A DNA stretch of 64,000 nt from Trichoplax sp. H2 (Eukaryota; Placozoa; Uniplacotomia; Trichoplacea): NCBI GenBank assembly GCA_003344405.1, contig NOWV01000040.1, forward strand, positions 248,001 through 312,000, in the 5' to 3' direction. This document shows, one piece after another, positions 13,701 through 27,400 of the stretch. The notes below the pieces were generated by a model. It was not told the origin of the DNA, ran no database searches, and saw only the letters and a list, made by a program, of their open reading frames with translations. Position numbers and translations under genes: made by a program. Within the stretch, counting starts at the first letter, position 1. The number at the start of each line of letters is the position of its first letter.

Positions 13701-16700
13701 TGTAGTAAGTGATGTTAATGTATGATAGTAGAAGATAATATTGATCATAGAGCAGTATACGGAGTTAACTTGCCGTTTAATGTTAAGTAGTACATATATA
13801 AATCATATTTAGTAATCAATATTAAACAACAATAAGACACTTTCCAACAAAAATTTGAATAATACTAATGGAATAAAATCATTTCCAACAAAGGGCAAGA
13901 TGTAGAACTCACTTATAGTCGGACTTGGAGCAGTATTGATACGATACGAATTTAGCAGGTACTAACGACTACTGTGATGTTCCCCACGAAATTTTTAAAA
14001 AATGCTAAAAGGAAATTATTCTATTGATATTAAAAATTATAAAATATATTGAATTATTCAATAACTTGCCTGATACCCCACGATAACAAGTAGATATGTA
14101 ATCAAAGAAAAGATTAGCCGCCAGGTAGGTAATTCTTCAAGATAGGCAGAAATAGACTAATAGTAGTCATTTGTGCTAGTTTTAATTAAAAGCAATTAGC
14201 ATTAACTTTAATGATCAGACCTCGTGTAAATATATTAGATTCATAATTATACACTATTTAAAATATCGAAATTTCATTGTAATAGGTGATTGCTATATAA
14301 TTAACATAACAAATTTCGATAGAAACAGAAATCATTCTTAAAGTAATTAGAAATTATTTTAATGTCAACAATATCATAAAGCATTGTAAAGTATCAATTA
14401 GTGATATCTAATATCGTAAAAATTATTTAATTAGATAATGAAGAAAATGTTAAATTTGTAATCATTCACAGTTTATAGTTTAAAAGATTTTGCTATAATT
14501 GTTAATGATAGCATGTGCCATGACGTAAGACGCGAGAATAACAGTAAAAATTTAAGGGCTGATTATAAATTGTTTCTTATAAGCACTGTAAAACATTGAT
14601 TACTAATCTAAAACTTATAAGAAGTTTAAAACTCCGAAACTGATCACATTGGTATTTTCATGTATTACTGTCTTCAAGTTAATTATAAGTAAGTCTATTT
14701 ATAATATGCATAATTGCATCTTGTATTTATCATTAGTGCATTAGTTCGCTCAATTTTAAAGAAAAAGGATGCTTTAGTAATTTATTTAACACCACAAAGC
14801 CGGCATATGAATACCACGCCTCTTGTCGCGCCGTAATAGGTAATGTAATTACTATTCTAATGGCTCTTTCAGCCGAACAATATGAATGTAATAGCATATA
14901 CAGTGGAGCATACCATGAAATTCTCAGATGACTACTCTTTTAATTCTGCATTTATCAAAGCAACAGAATCATAAATTCAATTTTGCTCCTCTCTACATAT
15001 CTTGACGTAAATTGACAATGCAGTCTTGAAAGTATTTAAACTATTAATGGTCTGTATTGATTTTAAAAGTTATTTCTTCACCGTTACTTTAAAAACTACA
15101 AAGTGTAAAAATTGGGTTTAAGGCAAGAAACGTCCTACTATCGATGTCCTTTGCTGCATTTTACAAATAATAATGTTACTCTGCAGTAAACTGCTAGAAC
15201 ACTAGAAAATTTTGGTAAATGCAACTATCCGGCTGCAAAATTACTTGCAAAATTTTTTATTGCCAGTAATACAAACTCTAGATGTGATAACTATAACGTA
15301 AATAATAGAATATTATTCTTTAAAATTTACTGCTGTAAATAAGTTCTACATAGAACAAAATTTACTGCAAGCATATACACTACAGATAAAGGGCTGAAAT
15401 AGCAGGTGTTAGCGTGCCAAATTCAGTTCATTATTTCTGATATCCAACAAAGTTATATGAATAAACGAGCAATGCGACATCGGAATGTTATCAATGCGTT
15501 CTCTACGCTGTGTTATTATATAATACAACAGTAGGCCATCTCCAATCACTAGAATTCCTAAGTACCGTTACGGAAAACTATTCCTAAAATAATTAAATAA
15601 AAAATACGCGTATGTCCCATACCTCTTGAAAGGCGACAACATATATACCTTCTGGTGCATAATAAATTTGTTTATTTGTTCCATTCAATATCTATAGTAA
15701 TCAAAACAGCTTGAATATTGTCAATATGCATAAAATCTCTCGGGCTTTAAAATCACAGTATACGCTAAAATCTATAAGCTATTTTTCCAATTATATTACC
15801 GAAACTTTTCTAAAAAATTAATTGTTATAAAATATAGTATGTACTTTGCAATTGCGCAAGTTATCTATTCACACGCAAGCATTTTCTTCCTCTTATTATT
15901 GCCAGAAAGTAAAAATACTTGATAATGGCTGAGGTACTTGTTCGTATGTAACTACTCCTACACTATACGATATTCCATGCAATAAAAGCTATAATCTATC
16001 TTCCTACGATATTACACAGGAATTAATTTCTGCCTTGTTTGATAAATAGCCAAATACGTTAATTTCAATAATAATTAAATTAGATAGATCTTAAATTACG
16101 AAAGTACTGGCAATTTTATTAGATACCCGAGGTACTATATTCGTGTTAGAATTGCAATTTAAATACTGTAGAGATAGAGGTTACCAATGTAATTCAGTAT
16201 TGCATCCTCTGAAACACATTATGTAGATAACTAAAGATCGTTGTAAAACTAAATTATGGCAACTAGGATTTTTTTTATGAACGACTTTCATTTATCTATT
16301 CAAAATTTGGTCATGGCAATTAAAGACAGTATCGACGAATGACCGTAGTTAAGGAACATTAATTTAAAACGTTTCTTTAGTAGTTACGGAAAGAATAAAA
16401 CAATTATTAAAATTTAGCTTTGGATCTCATTAGCAATGATCCTAAAATAATTTTTATTTGCTTATTTGAAATACTTCGCCATTCGCCCTTTAATTATCAA
16501 GTAGTGTATTAAAGTCTAAGTAATTCAGTCAGGATACCTCGATATTAAAATATGTCATTAAAAATTTATTTAATTTTCGTATCTTCTTTAAAATTACCAT
16601 CAAAAACAATTTTATTCAGCTTTAAAATTAATGATATTATATCATAAAGATGTTGAACTGATTTAATAATCAGCGGTGGCTTCAATTTCATCAGTTGTGG

Positions 16701-19700
16701 CAAAGAATTATTCATCTTTTTGTGGATAAACTGGTTGAGATAATACTACTCGTATATAGTCGATCTTGAAGAACTATTATAATATAAATTCTTTATTTCT
16801 TAAAAATGCCAATCATCAATCTTTAGAGCTCAGTTTAATTGGAAAAAATATTTTAATTCTACGTTTATCTAATATAGCCTGATACCATTTATAGAACAAC
16901 CGCAGATATTAGTGGGATAGTATTAATTAGATCAAGCAGATTTGAGACATTTCGTTTGTTTACATCGCAACTAGAAGCTGTAATCGTTTAAGTTAAGCCC
17001 TTGAAGGACTGAAGATACTACCAAATAACCTATAATTATTCTAAGAAGATTGGTATAAATTAAGAATGACCAAGAAAGCCACAACTGTTATTCTTGGATA
17101 ATATAATTAAATTATAAAATTCAAGTGAAACGTCTGCCAAAACTAATTTCTAATCAACTAAACAATATTATAGAATCTCTTTATATCTCAATAGACATCA
17201 TTGTGTTATATAGAATTCATCCTAAAATTTATAGATTAATTTTTTAAATTACTAAAAAATCTAGAATCAAACCTACTGACAATAGGTATAAAACCACTTA
17301 AAATACGAATAATTATGAATGTCGTAGCACTTTTCATTTAGTAGTAGAATACTAAAATTAAAAAGTAATTTTTAAATTGCTAAAATAGGCCCTAAAATTT
17401 TCGTTATAATACGACTGAGTAACGTAACTTGAAATGAAATTATACTAAATGCATTGTATGTTATATACAAATGCTGCAAATAGGAAGACCATAGTTTCTG
17501 ATTTTCTAAAAATTATTATCATAATAGCTATAACTATCGCATCAAGCATGAAATAATATAAAACGGGAATGATCGTGAAATTTAAAACATTTCATTAATG
17601 TTTAAATTATGGAACTACAATAAAATATAATTATGCGCAATAGATTAGAAGCCTCACGGTTTGAAGTAACACCGTTATGCCCGTAGCATGCCCTAGCAAG
17701 TATAGTATGATGTAAGCTAAATTTATTGTAGAAGTTACTGTATTTTCATTTAGATAATTCAGCTACAGAGATTTAAATTTATCGATATAAATCGGTTGCA
17801 ATTTAACACAGCGATTTACTAATAATCATTTCTTACATAATTGCGTATCATTGTTTTGAATACGGTATCTATGCGAGTTAATATGCATGTTATTTATTTT
17901 TTCAAGTCTATATTATTTGTAATGTACTGATATTTTTTCTGTCAACATCAATTACGTCATAGAAATCTGTTTGGAAATTTCAATTTGTGAAACAACGCAA
18001 ATGAAATTCCTGCTCTCCCACTCAATGAATAATATTTGACCATCTTGATTGTTTCCGTTCTGACTAATGCGTTTTAATACAACCAACAACCAACTCACAA
18101 TCGATTATAATTATTTGTAAAAAATTTCATAGCTTTGTTTTTATAATAATATTTTGTTTTACTAATATCAATCGAATGATAAACTGTGTTAGAATATATT
18201 GATCATTACTTAGCCAAAATATTGATTATCGCTATAAGTAAAGTATGTTTTGATACGGTAATTTTTTCAATGCATTGATTTTTAATCTTGCAGAGTTAAC
18301 TTGTATCTTTATTCTTAGCATTACCGGGTTGATCACGACTGTGTGGGTCAATTTTACTCACCTATATGATAATAAAAATTTTCTATATACCATACTCTAT
18401 ATCTAAATCAATTTCTTTTCGTCCTAAATTTAAATCATTTTCTTCTATAGATATATACAAGGTTTACATTTTCTAACTTACTTGCATAATTTATACGTAT
18501 CAAGGGTATTTAGTATAGGATAAAAGTATTAACAAATTAACACAAATAACTTTCATTTTAAAATTTTGAAATATTCCATATTTTAACCAACTAATTAAGG
18601 CTAAAATAAATTTGATCAGCCATCTCAAAACAATTATGCGATATTAAGATAATCATAATTTTTATAGAATTTTTATTAATTTTGAATCTAATTTAAATAA
18701 TTTATGAAAATTCAATCTATAAAGTGCGAAGATCCATCTTCTTTCAAAACCAATTTATATGCTTGAAAAATCGATTCAGTATAGAATCACCAATCTATCC
18801 AATGAACTGGTAACTATCATAATTTTAAATAAATTCTTTTACTTGTAACTTCTTTCTTTCACTGGTCACGTATCAGTTTTAGCCTTTACTGTTTTCTCTT
18901 TTAATCTTAAGATCCAGTTAATGCTCTAATGTTCTTCCTTTCATTTCACATGTTCTCACAGTTTTGTATTTCACGCAAGCTATAGTGGTGCTCCCTGTAT
19001 TTCATATTTTTCAATAATCTCGATATTAATTTTACCAAGAGGAACTCCTCTAATATCCTATGAAATTTTTCAATAACGATTTAATTATCGCCCATGGAAA
19101 TTTCAAAATATTTTTGTCCTAGGGTTGATTTCATCACCATTATACATCGCTAAAGTGATCAATGGTTTATACAGCCTTTATATTTCGCCTAAAATATTCT
19201 CAGTATTATTATGATATATAAAATAGCCGTAATAATGCTGCTGTTTGCGCTTCATTACTATTTTACAAATAGAACATCAGCAGCAGGATCAAGTGATAAA
19301 ACAATTCTAATATCCAAAAAAACGATTAACAATAATTTAATTTTGCCTCCTTAGAAGTAATGAAAATATTTTTACGTTTTCTGTATCCCTTTCATTAAAT
19401 GCTATCAATAGTTTTTAGTGTCTTCTAAGTCAACAACATGAGTGAAATCATGAGTTATAAATGACTCGCTTCCATCACTCGTAAAATTATTTTTTAATTA
19501 ATAGATTTTCTCTTATAAAATTCCACTCGACTAAATTAAGTTATTTGCTCATGACTTACAGATATTTTTGCCTTTGGCTGTTTACTAAACTCCAATAGTT
19601 TAGATTGTAGTAATAACAACATAACGGAACTGAAAATATTTATTGTTTCTACTTAACAAATCTCAGTTAACATCAGAAATAATTCACTATGACAGCATTA

Positions 19701-22700
19701 CAGAGAAATTCTAACCTAACTTAATGCTGCTGTAAATAATTTGATAACTCGAGTTAATGAATTAAAACTAAAATGTAGAAGATTCAACTCGACATCATGA
19801 CTAATCTATTAGTAAGGGTTAAAGGTTTAGCTGCTAAAGAATTTTTATTATTGACGTTTACTCATTAAATAGCATAATGTTTGAAATATTTTTCATAATA
19901 ACCTCATCTCAATACAGACAATGCAATTACTCACTTCAGATGAAAAAATAGATAGATTAAATAATTTTATTTCGCATCGAGGACAATATACTGTATGAAG
20001 AATAATAATGTAGAAATTCCGACTATTACAATGAACCAAGCTGGATATCTAAGACAATGATTAAAAAATCATATTCCTATTTTATGATATTTGTCGAGAT
20101 ATATTACATCAAAATATATTTTTATCTGTAACAAGAATAGTAAAATATTTAAAAAATGGTAAGAAAAAAGCATTACCATGTAAAATACTTATAATAGATT
20201 TATTAAATAGTATTTCAAAACACTTTGTTCCTACTTGTAAAGTAAATATGGAGAAATGTTTTTCTCGACGTTGAATACATTTATAGCGTTCTTTTCCTCG
20301 ACAGAATGACAGTCGATTAACATAATCTAACAACATTGTTAAGGTAATTGTATATATATATATATTAATTATACGGAATTTGATGACTTTATACAAGAAC
20401 TGATGGCTTCTAAAGTTTATCAGGTTCTCTTACTCACTATCTGCAATTTGACATCATCGGGCATAATATTGTTATTTTATCCAATGGAAAATTATTTTAA
20501 CAATTATAACCATTTTGTACAAAAGAAATAATCTCTCACGAAATGACTACTCTAATTGTTCTCTGTGTCATTTCTCCATTTCTAGAAAATCCTATTAGAA
20601 AGTAAAGTTATAGATGCTATCAAGCTAGCTTGGATTGGCAAAATTACATGCAAGTAATGATCTACTGATGCATCAAAAATGACTGCATTCCGCTTTGATA
20701 TACTCCTATCAATAGTTATCATAGGAAGTTTTTATCTTTACTTTGATGTTATAAAATCCATTTCTCATTGCAAATTGAATAAATATCAATAAACAAACCA
20801 TTTTATCAAATTAATAATAAAAGAATTCAATTAAAAAAATAGTTGCTGAAAAACAGCATCATAGTCTGCAGGACAAATTGAGTCTGAGAGAGAAAAATTC
20901 ACGGAATATCAAACATATACAGTATTAAGTGTACCTAAGCAAATAGTCAATCTGAATCTCCGATAAAGAGATTGCAATACCATCTTGATGATAAAGTTAT
21001 GAGCATTAGTAGAATATTCTTATTGCCGCTAATTATCAGTATAAGCTGTAGTATATTAACAATGATTTGGCTATTGGATAATATAATTGAATAATGGTAA
21101 ATTAAATTACTAGTATTAAATTCTATTCCTACGCATTACATTTATTTCTTCGAAGCTTTAAATAAGTTGCCTATAAGTTAATCCAATTTAATCAATCCTT
21201 CAGCTATTCCTCGGCAACGGAGTACATAATTAGTCATATAATATTACTACTGATTAAAATTTGAATTTTTAGCGATGTACTGTATTAATTAAATTATTCG
21301 GAACAAGACCAGCTTAGTATGGGTACGGTAATCAATGTCATTAGGGTTAATATGACTTATGACTAGATAAGTTTCCACATAAATTAATCGACCATTGTCT
21401 CAGATTTATGATTGATTCTTATAAAATAATATTTCTTCTTTGTATAATGATGATGCTAAAACAAATCTATTTTGCTTATGACTTACGTTACCAATAGATA
21501 AAACTGGTAAAATATTGCCCTCAAAATGTAACACATAATTACATGATTTCTATATTTATTACCTGTTAAACTTACGAATACATTTAATGTTATTCCTATC
21601 AAAATAGCATCTGCACACTTCAATATTATGGGAAAATCGTTATTTCCTTCAGCTCATAAATTAAACATTAATCTTAAAAAAATAATGCTAAAGGCTGTAA
21701 TTTTCTCCGTAGTCAATCTACTATCCAACAACTTGATTTTCATACAGTCCTAATCATGCCAGCATTTGACCACGAGCACTCTTATTGTTCGCTTCTTTTT
21801 TACCTTTGTATAACGTTTAGAAGTTGGATAAACTTTTAAATACTTGCTGAAAACGACAATTTAACTAATAAAGTTACTTCTAAATATGATTGTCTTCTGC
21901 CTGGAATCAAATTAGTTTAATCCATTAGAAGTTTAAATTTTTTCGTCGTTATTTTATTTTCCAAAGTAGGAAGTTCTATACGTTCAATTTCCCCCAACAA
22001 TAGCCATACGCTGTTAGTACTTATTGATCCAATCGATTAGAATTAGCTATTGCAAAGGCTAATTTGAGCTGCATAAATAGGCAAGCATCATAATGTTATT
22101 CTGTTCCGCTTAGGATCTCTTACATTTTCTTATAATTATACATGATCTTTCCTGTATTTATCGATCTGGCCACAAGTAGTGATTATCTCTAAGCATCGGA
22201 AGAAAGAAGATATTCTATCTCCATATTATCCATGATTTGAATTATCAAATACAGAAATTGTGCTGTCTTCTCTTCCTGTATTATGTTGTAACAAACAAAT
22301 TTTAACAGGTTCCTTACATAAGATTTCAAATAATATTTCGTTTCGAAAACAAAGGTATCATCGCTATAAGGAGCGGAATAGTTGGTACTCTCATAACTAG
22401 CTAAAGTGGAGTGAAATTGAACTTAACCCTATGGTAATTAATGTCAGTCACAGCCAGTAACGCCATGAAAGAAATTCTAATACTTACACTGGAGTTTAAT
22501 AAAACACAAATCACAATCTTGTCAAGATTTTCTCCTTTGAAAGTTCTTCCTCTAATCCATTATAAATCAGAACTTTAACAAACTACTACCACCATTGCCA
22601 TTTAATTTTATCAATAAAATATCCATCTTTCATTGACGTTACCTTTAGATTGACTCAAATATTGATTTTAATTTCTCTAGCAGCTTTTTTCATACAAAAA

Positions 22701-23085
22701 CTTACTGAAAGTCATAGTAGTAATCATTTCTTTAATTAATGACAGTAAAAAGAGCTGTTCATTCTTGTTGACTCTCGTCCATATAATGTTCCAATCGATT
22801 ACTGCCTCTAACTTTCTAACCAATGGCATCAATAGGAATTTTCTCTCTTATCTTTCTCGTTGATCTTAATGATTTATAATTATTCTACCCTGTGAAACTC
22901 TTTCTTCTTCATTACTCCGAATCCTTTTGACTTGATCCATTTTTTCAGCCATAACTTCAGCTTCATTAGTTAATACAATTCCAATCTGCGTGTGTTAGGA
23001 TATAATATCTCAATTGCAACCAGATACAGAAAAATCAACTGCTATCTATTTGATTCTCCTCTACTATCCTTTACACTAATCGTTT
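10708..23085. other. Gene desert, ~12 kb
   Basis: No coding exon, tRNA, rRNA or intact mobile element was recognised on either strand. Open frames are short and of chance character (for example a 95-aa minus frame at 20109-20396 rich in Ile, Phe and Lys). A short TA run lies near 20350-20365. Distal regulatory DNA or unrecognised non-coding RNA cannot be excluded. Confidence 0.5.
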
Positions 23086-24414
23086 TTAACTTGGATGGTA
23101 TAAGCGACCAAGATATAACATACAACCAAATTGTTTCTCGCAAATAAAATATATAAAAGGATGATCTACAGTAAATTTGACATTGGATGTTGGTGGAGTA
23201 ACGCGTACTCGGCTAGCTTTACGTTGGCGACCATTCATGGCTGTAGTACCATATTCATCTAATGTAATGGATAAACTGTGTATAAAACGTGCTAGACAGC
23301 AATCTTTCTCAGTTGTAATACCACTTAAATCGGCTAATTTATGATGAAATAATGATGTAGCACCCATAGCTTTAATGATATCATTCATATTATAAATATG
23401 TTTTAACCCGAAACGAGGCATCGTTAAATCAACTTGTTTAGGCCTCAATTTTAATATCCATTGGTTGATGTTAGCACCCGTTAAATGCTTTTCGATAGTA
23501 TCCAAGCTGACAATGTCATAAGGCATCATAATATACATGGACAGTGTACTACATTCGTAGGGTAATTCTAGTATTTCAAAACCTAATTGCCTTTCATGCA
23601 TATGGCGTAATCGCCAACCACAACTTTTCATCATTTTAACGCGATGCGATTTGCCAATTTTTTCGTAGAAATAACCAGTTGTTGTATTGCCCTTGGAAAA
23701 TTGATATTCCCAACGACAATTAAAGGATAAAGTAGTAATGACGAAAAAATTATCAAAGGAGCGAACTGCACGTTCAGAGACAGTACTGGTAATTCTTTTC
23801 ATACTACGACGTTTTACCCATTTATTGATAGCACGATAAGCATCCATGTCATCTTCGCAGCGGATACATTCAAATGTACCATGATAGATTTTAGCCATTT
23901 GTGTATGATATTGATTGGATAAGTGGATATCACTACTACAGAATAAACCAACTGATACTTTAAAGAAATGGCCTTTGATTTGATGACTAATCTTAGATAC
24001 TTCTTTAACGTTATAAGAGTCATGATTTAAGATAATTTGGCCACGTTTAAAGATACGTTCTAAGAATAAACTAGCACTAGATTTAGCATATTTCATTTCT
24101 CCTCCATGGCTATCATCGTCATTTTTATGTCCTAGGATATCTTGTAACATTTTATAATTACAACGACAAGAACGTCTCCAATTTTCAACTTCATTCAATA
24201 TAAAGGTTAAACTATTAGGTAGTAATGAGCCGTTACTGACTTGTAATACAGTTTCAAGTTGTTTGGCCGTTTCGCCATTAGCCCCATAATGGACGACCGC
24301 TAAAGCTGTTGAGAAACCTAGCGGCGATATTATAATATTTTTTCTCTTCTTCATCTGTTTCAATAAATTACAACCAACATCGTTGATTGCCGTTGTATCC
24401 ATCGTCTTGATCAA
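23086..24414 (-). CDS. Serpin (serine/cysteine protease inhibitor family), intronless
   Basis: A single 442-aa open frame with the serpin fold signature. Near the N terminus: NIIISPLGFSTALAV (26-40) and HYGANGETAKQLE (42-54). Central part: NKWV, then a strand-3A/breach-like stretch ending in W and F, and the V.MM motif. C terminus: a serpin signature around VDHPFIYFI (416-424) and YLGRLYHP. The reactive-centre loop runs from about E387 to P407. Its hinge reads EYGTTAMNG: Gly and Thr are where inhibitory serpins need them, but Met and Asn interrupt the usual run of small residues, so inhibition is uncertain. P1 is probably within 402-405 (R, V, R, V), giving a trypsin-like cleavage possibility. 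There is no signal peptide, which fits an intracellular clade-B-like serpin. An Asp/His/Gly-rich insertion at about 82-108 makes it longer than the usual ~380-400 aa. Start: first Met; the Met at codon 5 is an alternative. The lack of introns is seen; retroposition is one possible cause. Confidence 0.92.
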   Translation of the reverse strand: MIKTMDTTAINDVGCNLLKQMKKRKNIIISPLGFSTALAVVHYGANGETAKQLETVLQVSNGSLLPNSLTFILNEVENWRRSCRCNYKMLQDILGHKNDDDSHGGEMKYAKSSASLFLERIFKRGQIILNHDSYNVKEVSKISHQIKGHFFKVSVGLFCSSDIHLSNQYHTQMAKIYHGTFECIRCEDDMDAYRAINKWVKRRSMKRITSTVSERAVRSFDNFFVITTLSFNCRWEYQFSKGNTTTGYFYEKIGKSHRVKMMKSCGWRLRHMHERQLGFEILELPYECSTLSMYIMMPYDIVSLDTIEKHLTGANINQWILKLRPKQVDLTMPRFGLKHIYNMNDIIKAMGATSLFHHKLADLSGITTEKDCCLARFIHSLSITLDEYGTTAMNGRQRKASRVRVTPPTSNVKFTVDHPFIYFICEKQFGCMLYLGRLYHPS

Positions 24415-27400
24415 TTCACTTTAAATTTTCTATGATTGATATGAACAGATTTTCTCACTATCCAAGGAAATAACTCATACAATTGATGAAATATACAGCA
24501 TAAAGTATTGAACGTTGTTTAGATTCAATATAAGGAATAAAAAATGGTATAGCGACGTGGATATCCGCTTTATTTGATCAATAGACTAATTCCAAATACC
24601 AGTACTCGTACTAGGCAACTTGGAGACTTAATGATATACACCGATCCATTAATTTAGTCTTATCCCACTGTTAGCAATAGCATCTATATAGATGAAAATA
24701 AATAGCAGAAAAAATGGATCATAAAACGTGAGTAATGAAAGTCACGAACGATAACGATGATCACGTTATTGTAATCATCGTGCTATAAATTATAGCCCGT
24801 AATACTATTGACAGGGAAAATATTAACTCGTCGCTCTAAACATTGACCCAATAAGTTAAGACAAAGTCAAATCAGCTGGCAATTTTTATCCAAGTCGATT
24901 ACGATCCCAATTCCTACAACAATGACTACAGCATACGACGTAAAACCATCATAACTACACCAACATCAATCAATTAAATACATCATTTAAAAGAAATAGA
25001 AAGGGTATGTTATCTTGAGAGAAAAAAATATTTTCTAAAGGGCGCTTCTTCAAGACTAGATTTTATAATGAAATTCATTTAATTATGATATTTTACCCCT
25101 AGGTCTAGATTGAAACGTTGAGAGTAATCAAGCTGAGAATACTGTATCCTACCCAACAATTAATGTATTGAAAGTGGATAGCAAAAAATGCCATTTTTGG
25201 CCTATATTCCTGTTTTCATTTTTGGCTTCCTTAAAATTCTATTATACAAATTTTCAACTTACTTTAAAGAATCATTTTCATCTTTTTTTAAAGGTGGAAG
25301 GTCAATACCGATTTTTTTTTTCTCCCTAACCAACACTTAATAAAATACCATAGCTTCCTGATGATGCGATGGTCGTTAACGATGTCGTCGTCTATTTAAA
25401 TCCTTTGGCCTTCCCCTAACTACGCTGGTTGGTCAGATACTGCGCAATTCTAAGTTTCTTTATCCTATATTGTGTGATTTTATTCTATTGACTCAATAGT
25501 CCACGCGCATATACACATAGATCCACACATAAATAGAATACCAAGTAAAACAAGTAATAGTTTCCTTATGAGGAGAAATACTAACTTGGCTTGTAAGAAA
25601 CAAAAAGAAAAAAACTAATCATCAACATCTAAAATGACAACAACTAGCAGATTGGATTCAATTCAATAGCCAATACCAGCTTTCTTCTCGATTTATTATA
25701 ACTTACCATTGATTAAGCATACTTTAAAATCAAACAATGGAATCCATAATTAAGCTATTGAGTGGAGACTTGACATCATTACAATGCTGTCATAACCTAT
25801 TCTCAAAGTAGTCGAAGATGAATTCTCAAGACCTTTTAATTTTCTTCATTGATGATGCCTTCTTTTATCCCTTTTGCCCTCCCATCCTAGTCAATATCGC
25901 TCACTCTTTTTTCACCCTCTCAATAGCACGATTAACTACAGGAAATAAAGGCCAACTATTTTACTTACTTCAATAAAGACATATTAGGAAGGATGGAGTA
26001 ATTAAACTGTCATCATAAATTTGATAAAGAAAAGGAGCAAAAATACATGAAGAAAAGTCAAAATGACTCCAATCAGTTATTTTAGGAATGATCGATTATC
26101 ATATTATTTTTTTTTTCGTTAATAATACGTCTATTTTATTCATTAAATTACTTTAATATTATTAATTTTTGCTATAAATATCCTATGTTTTCTCTCCACT
26201 GTAGATACGGGTGTAATATCCACAAAACATAGAGTATCCATATTATAATTGAATAATACAGCAAAAAAGTCGCACTCTTTAATACCCATTCATGACTATT
26301 AATAGGACTAATGTATTAATTGAAGCTATAGATACAATCCTTTTTCATCGCTTAGAAAACGTTATTTATTAGTATTATTTATTTAAGTCTGTACTCTATC
26401 GCTATTACTAGATTTTTATTTTTTGAACCTTAAATTCTTGGCTGATATGAACGCCAAAAGCGACGAAAAGATCATCATAAGAATCATAGTTGTACAAATA
26501 TATCGCTAAACTTGATCTTTGATTTTAAGGAGTAGGAAGAAAGATTAAATAATGGTGACCCTAATTATTTGAGTAAGGGCATGGAGTGATATAGACAACA
26601 AGGGATGTTCATACCAGATTTTAATTTTTCTTTATACAAATTCCATTTACTGCGTGTTCTAGAATAAACATGGTAACTTCGAGTTCACGGCTAGCAAAGT
26701 GGCTGCTTCAGTGCTAGGCTATAATATCAGTATTATTAATAGAAACTGTAGTAAAAGGAAATAGCCCCATTAATAATGTAATTGAATAAAAAAATGGTAG
26801 TCTTCGAATTTATTCGGTTATCGATACAAACAATTACTATGCAAATACGGAAAATACGTCAGCACTACACAATTTATTACAATTTAGATTGTGATAAGCT
26901 CAAGACTGATGATATTTATTCATATGAAATAGTGGTGGTTAACTGCTACGTGAATACGATTATCGTCAAATAGATAGGCAACTATAATTAACCGAAAAAT
27001 ATTCACAAGATCTTATGGCAAATAAAAATGGTTATAGTATGAATTTAGACAGTAGTAATTTGTCCCTTATTCAAATATTAATAATTTGGCCTCTAACTAT
27101 ATAAAGGTCCAGCTGGCTATAGTATATAATGCATATGGTCTTTTAGAAAATGAACGTTCAAGAAACCGATCAAGTCGACTGTAGTGTCTTATTTAGATAA
27201 CAACATAATATTCCCGCAAAGTTAATATATTAAGGGCGCGACTTGCAGATATCTAATAAAAATTTTTAATCTACGTTAGCACAAATTCATACGTTATAGC
27301 TTTGCTAAAATTTCTTGCCGCTGACTTTGGGAATTCTATAATTGCGTCTTACACCATCAGCTAGTCACTTTATTGATCCAATATTCAAGTTATCATAATT

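Noticed and set aside
13676-13970. Splice-donor-like minus-strand sites resembling the Ser/Thr/Pro micro-exons of the thrombospondin gene
   Set aside because: Candidate exons did not have matching phases and carried stops, so I could not support a second gene of that type.
23814-24023. 69-aa minus frame inside the serpin gene
   Set aside because: It lies in another frame of the same strand within a long, family-matching serpin frame.
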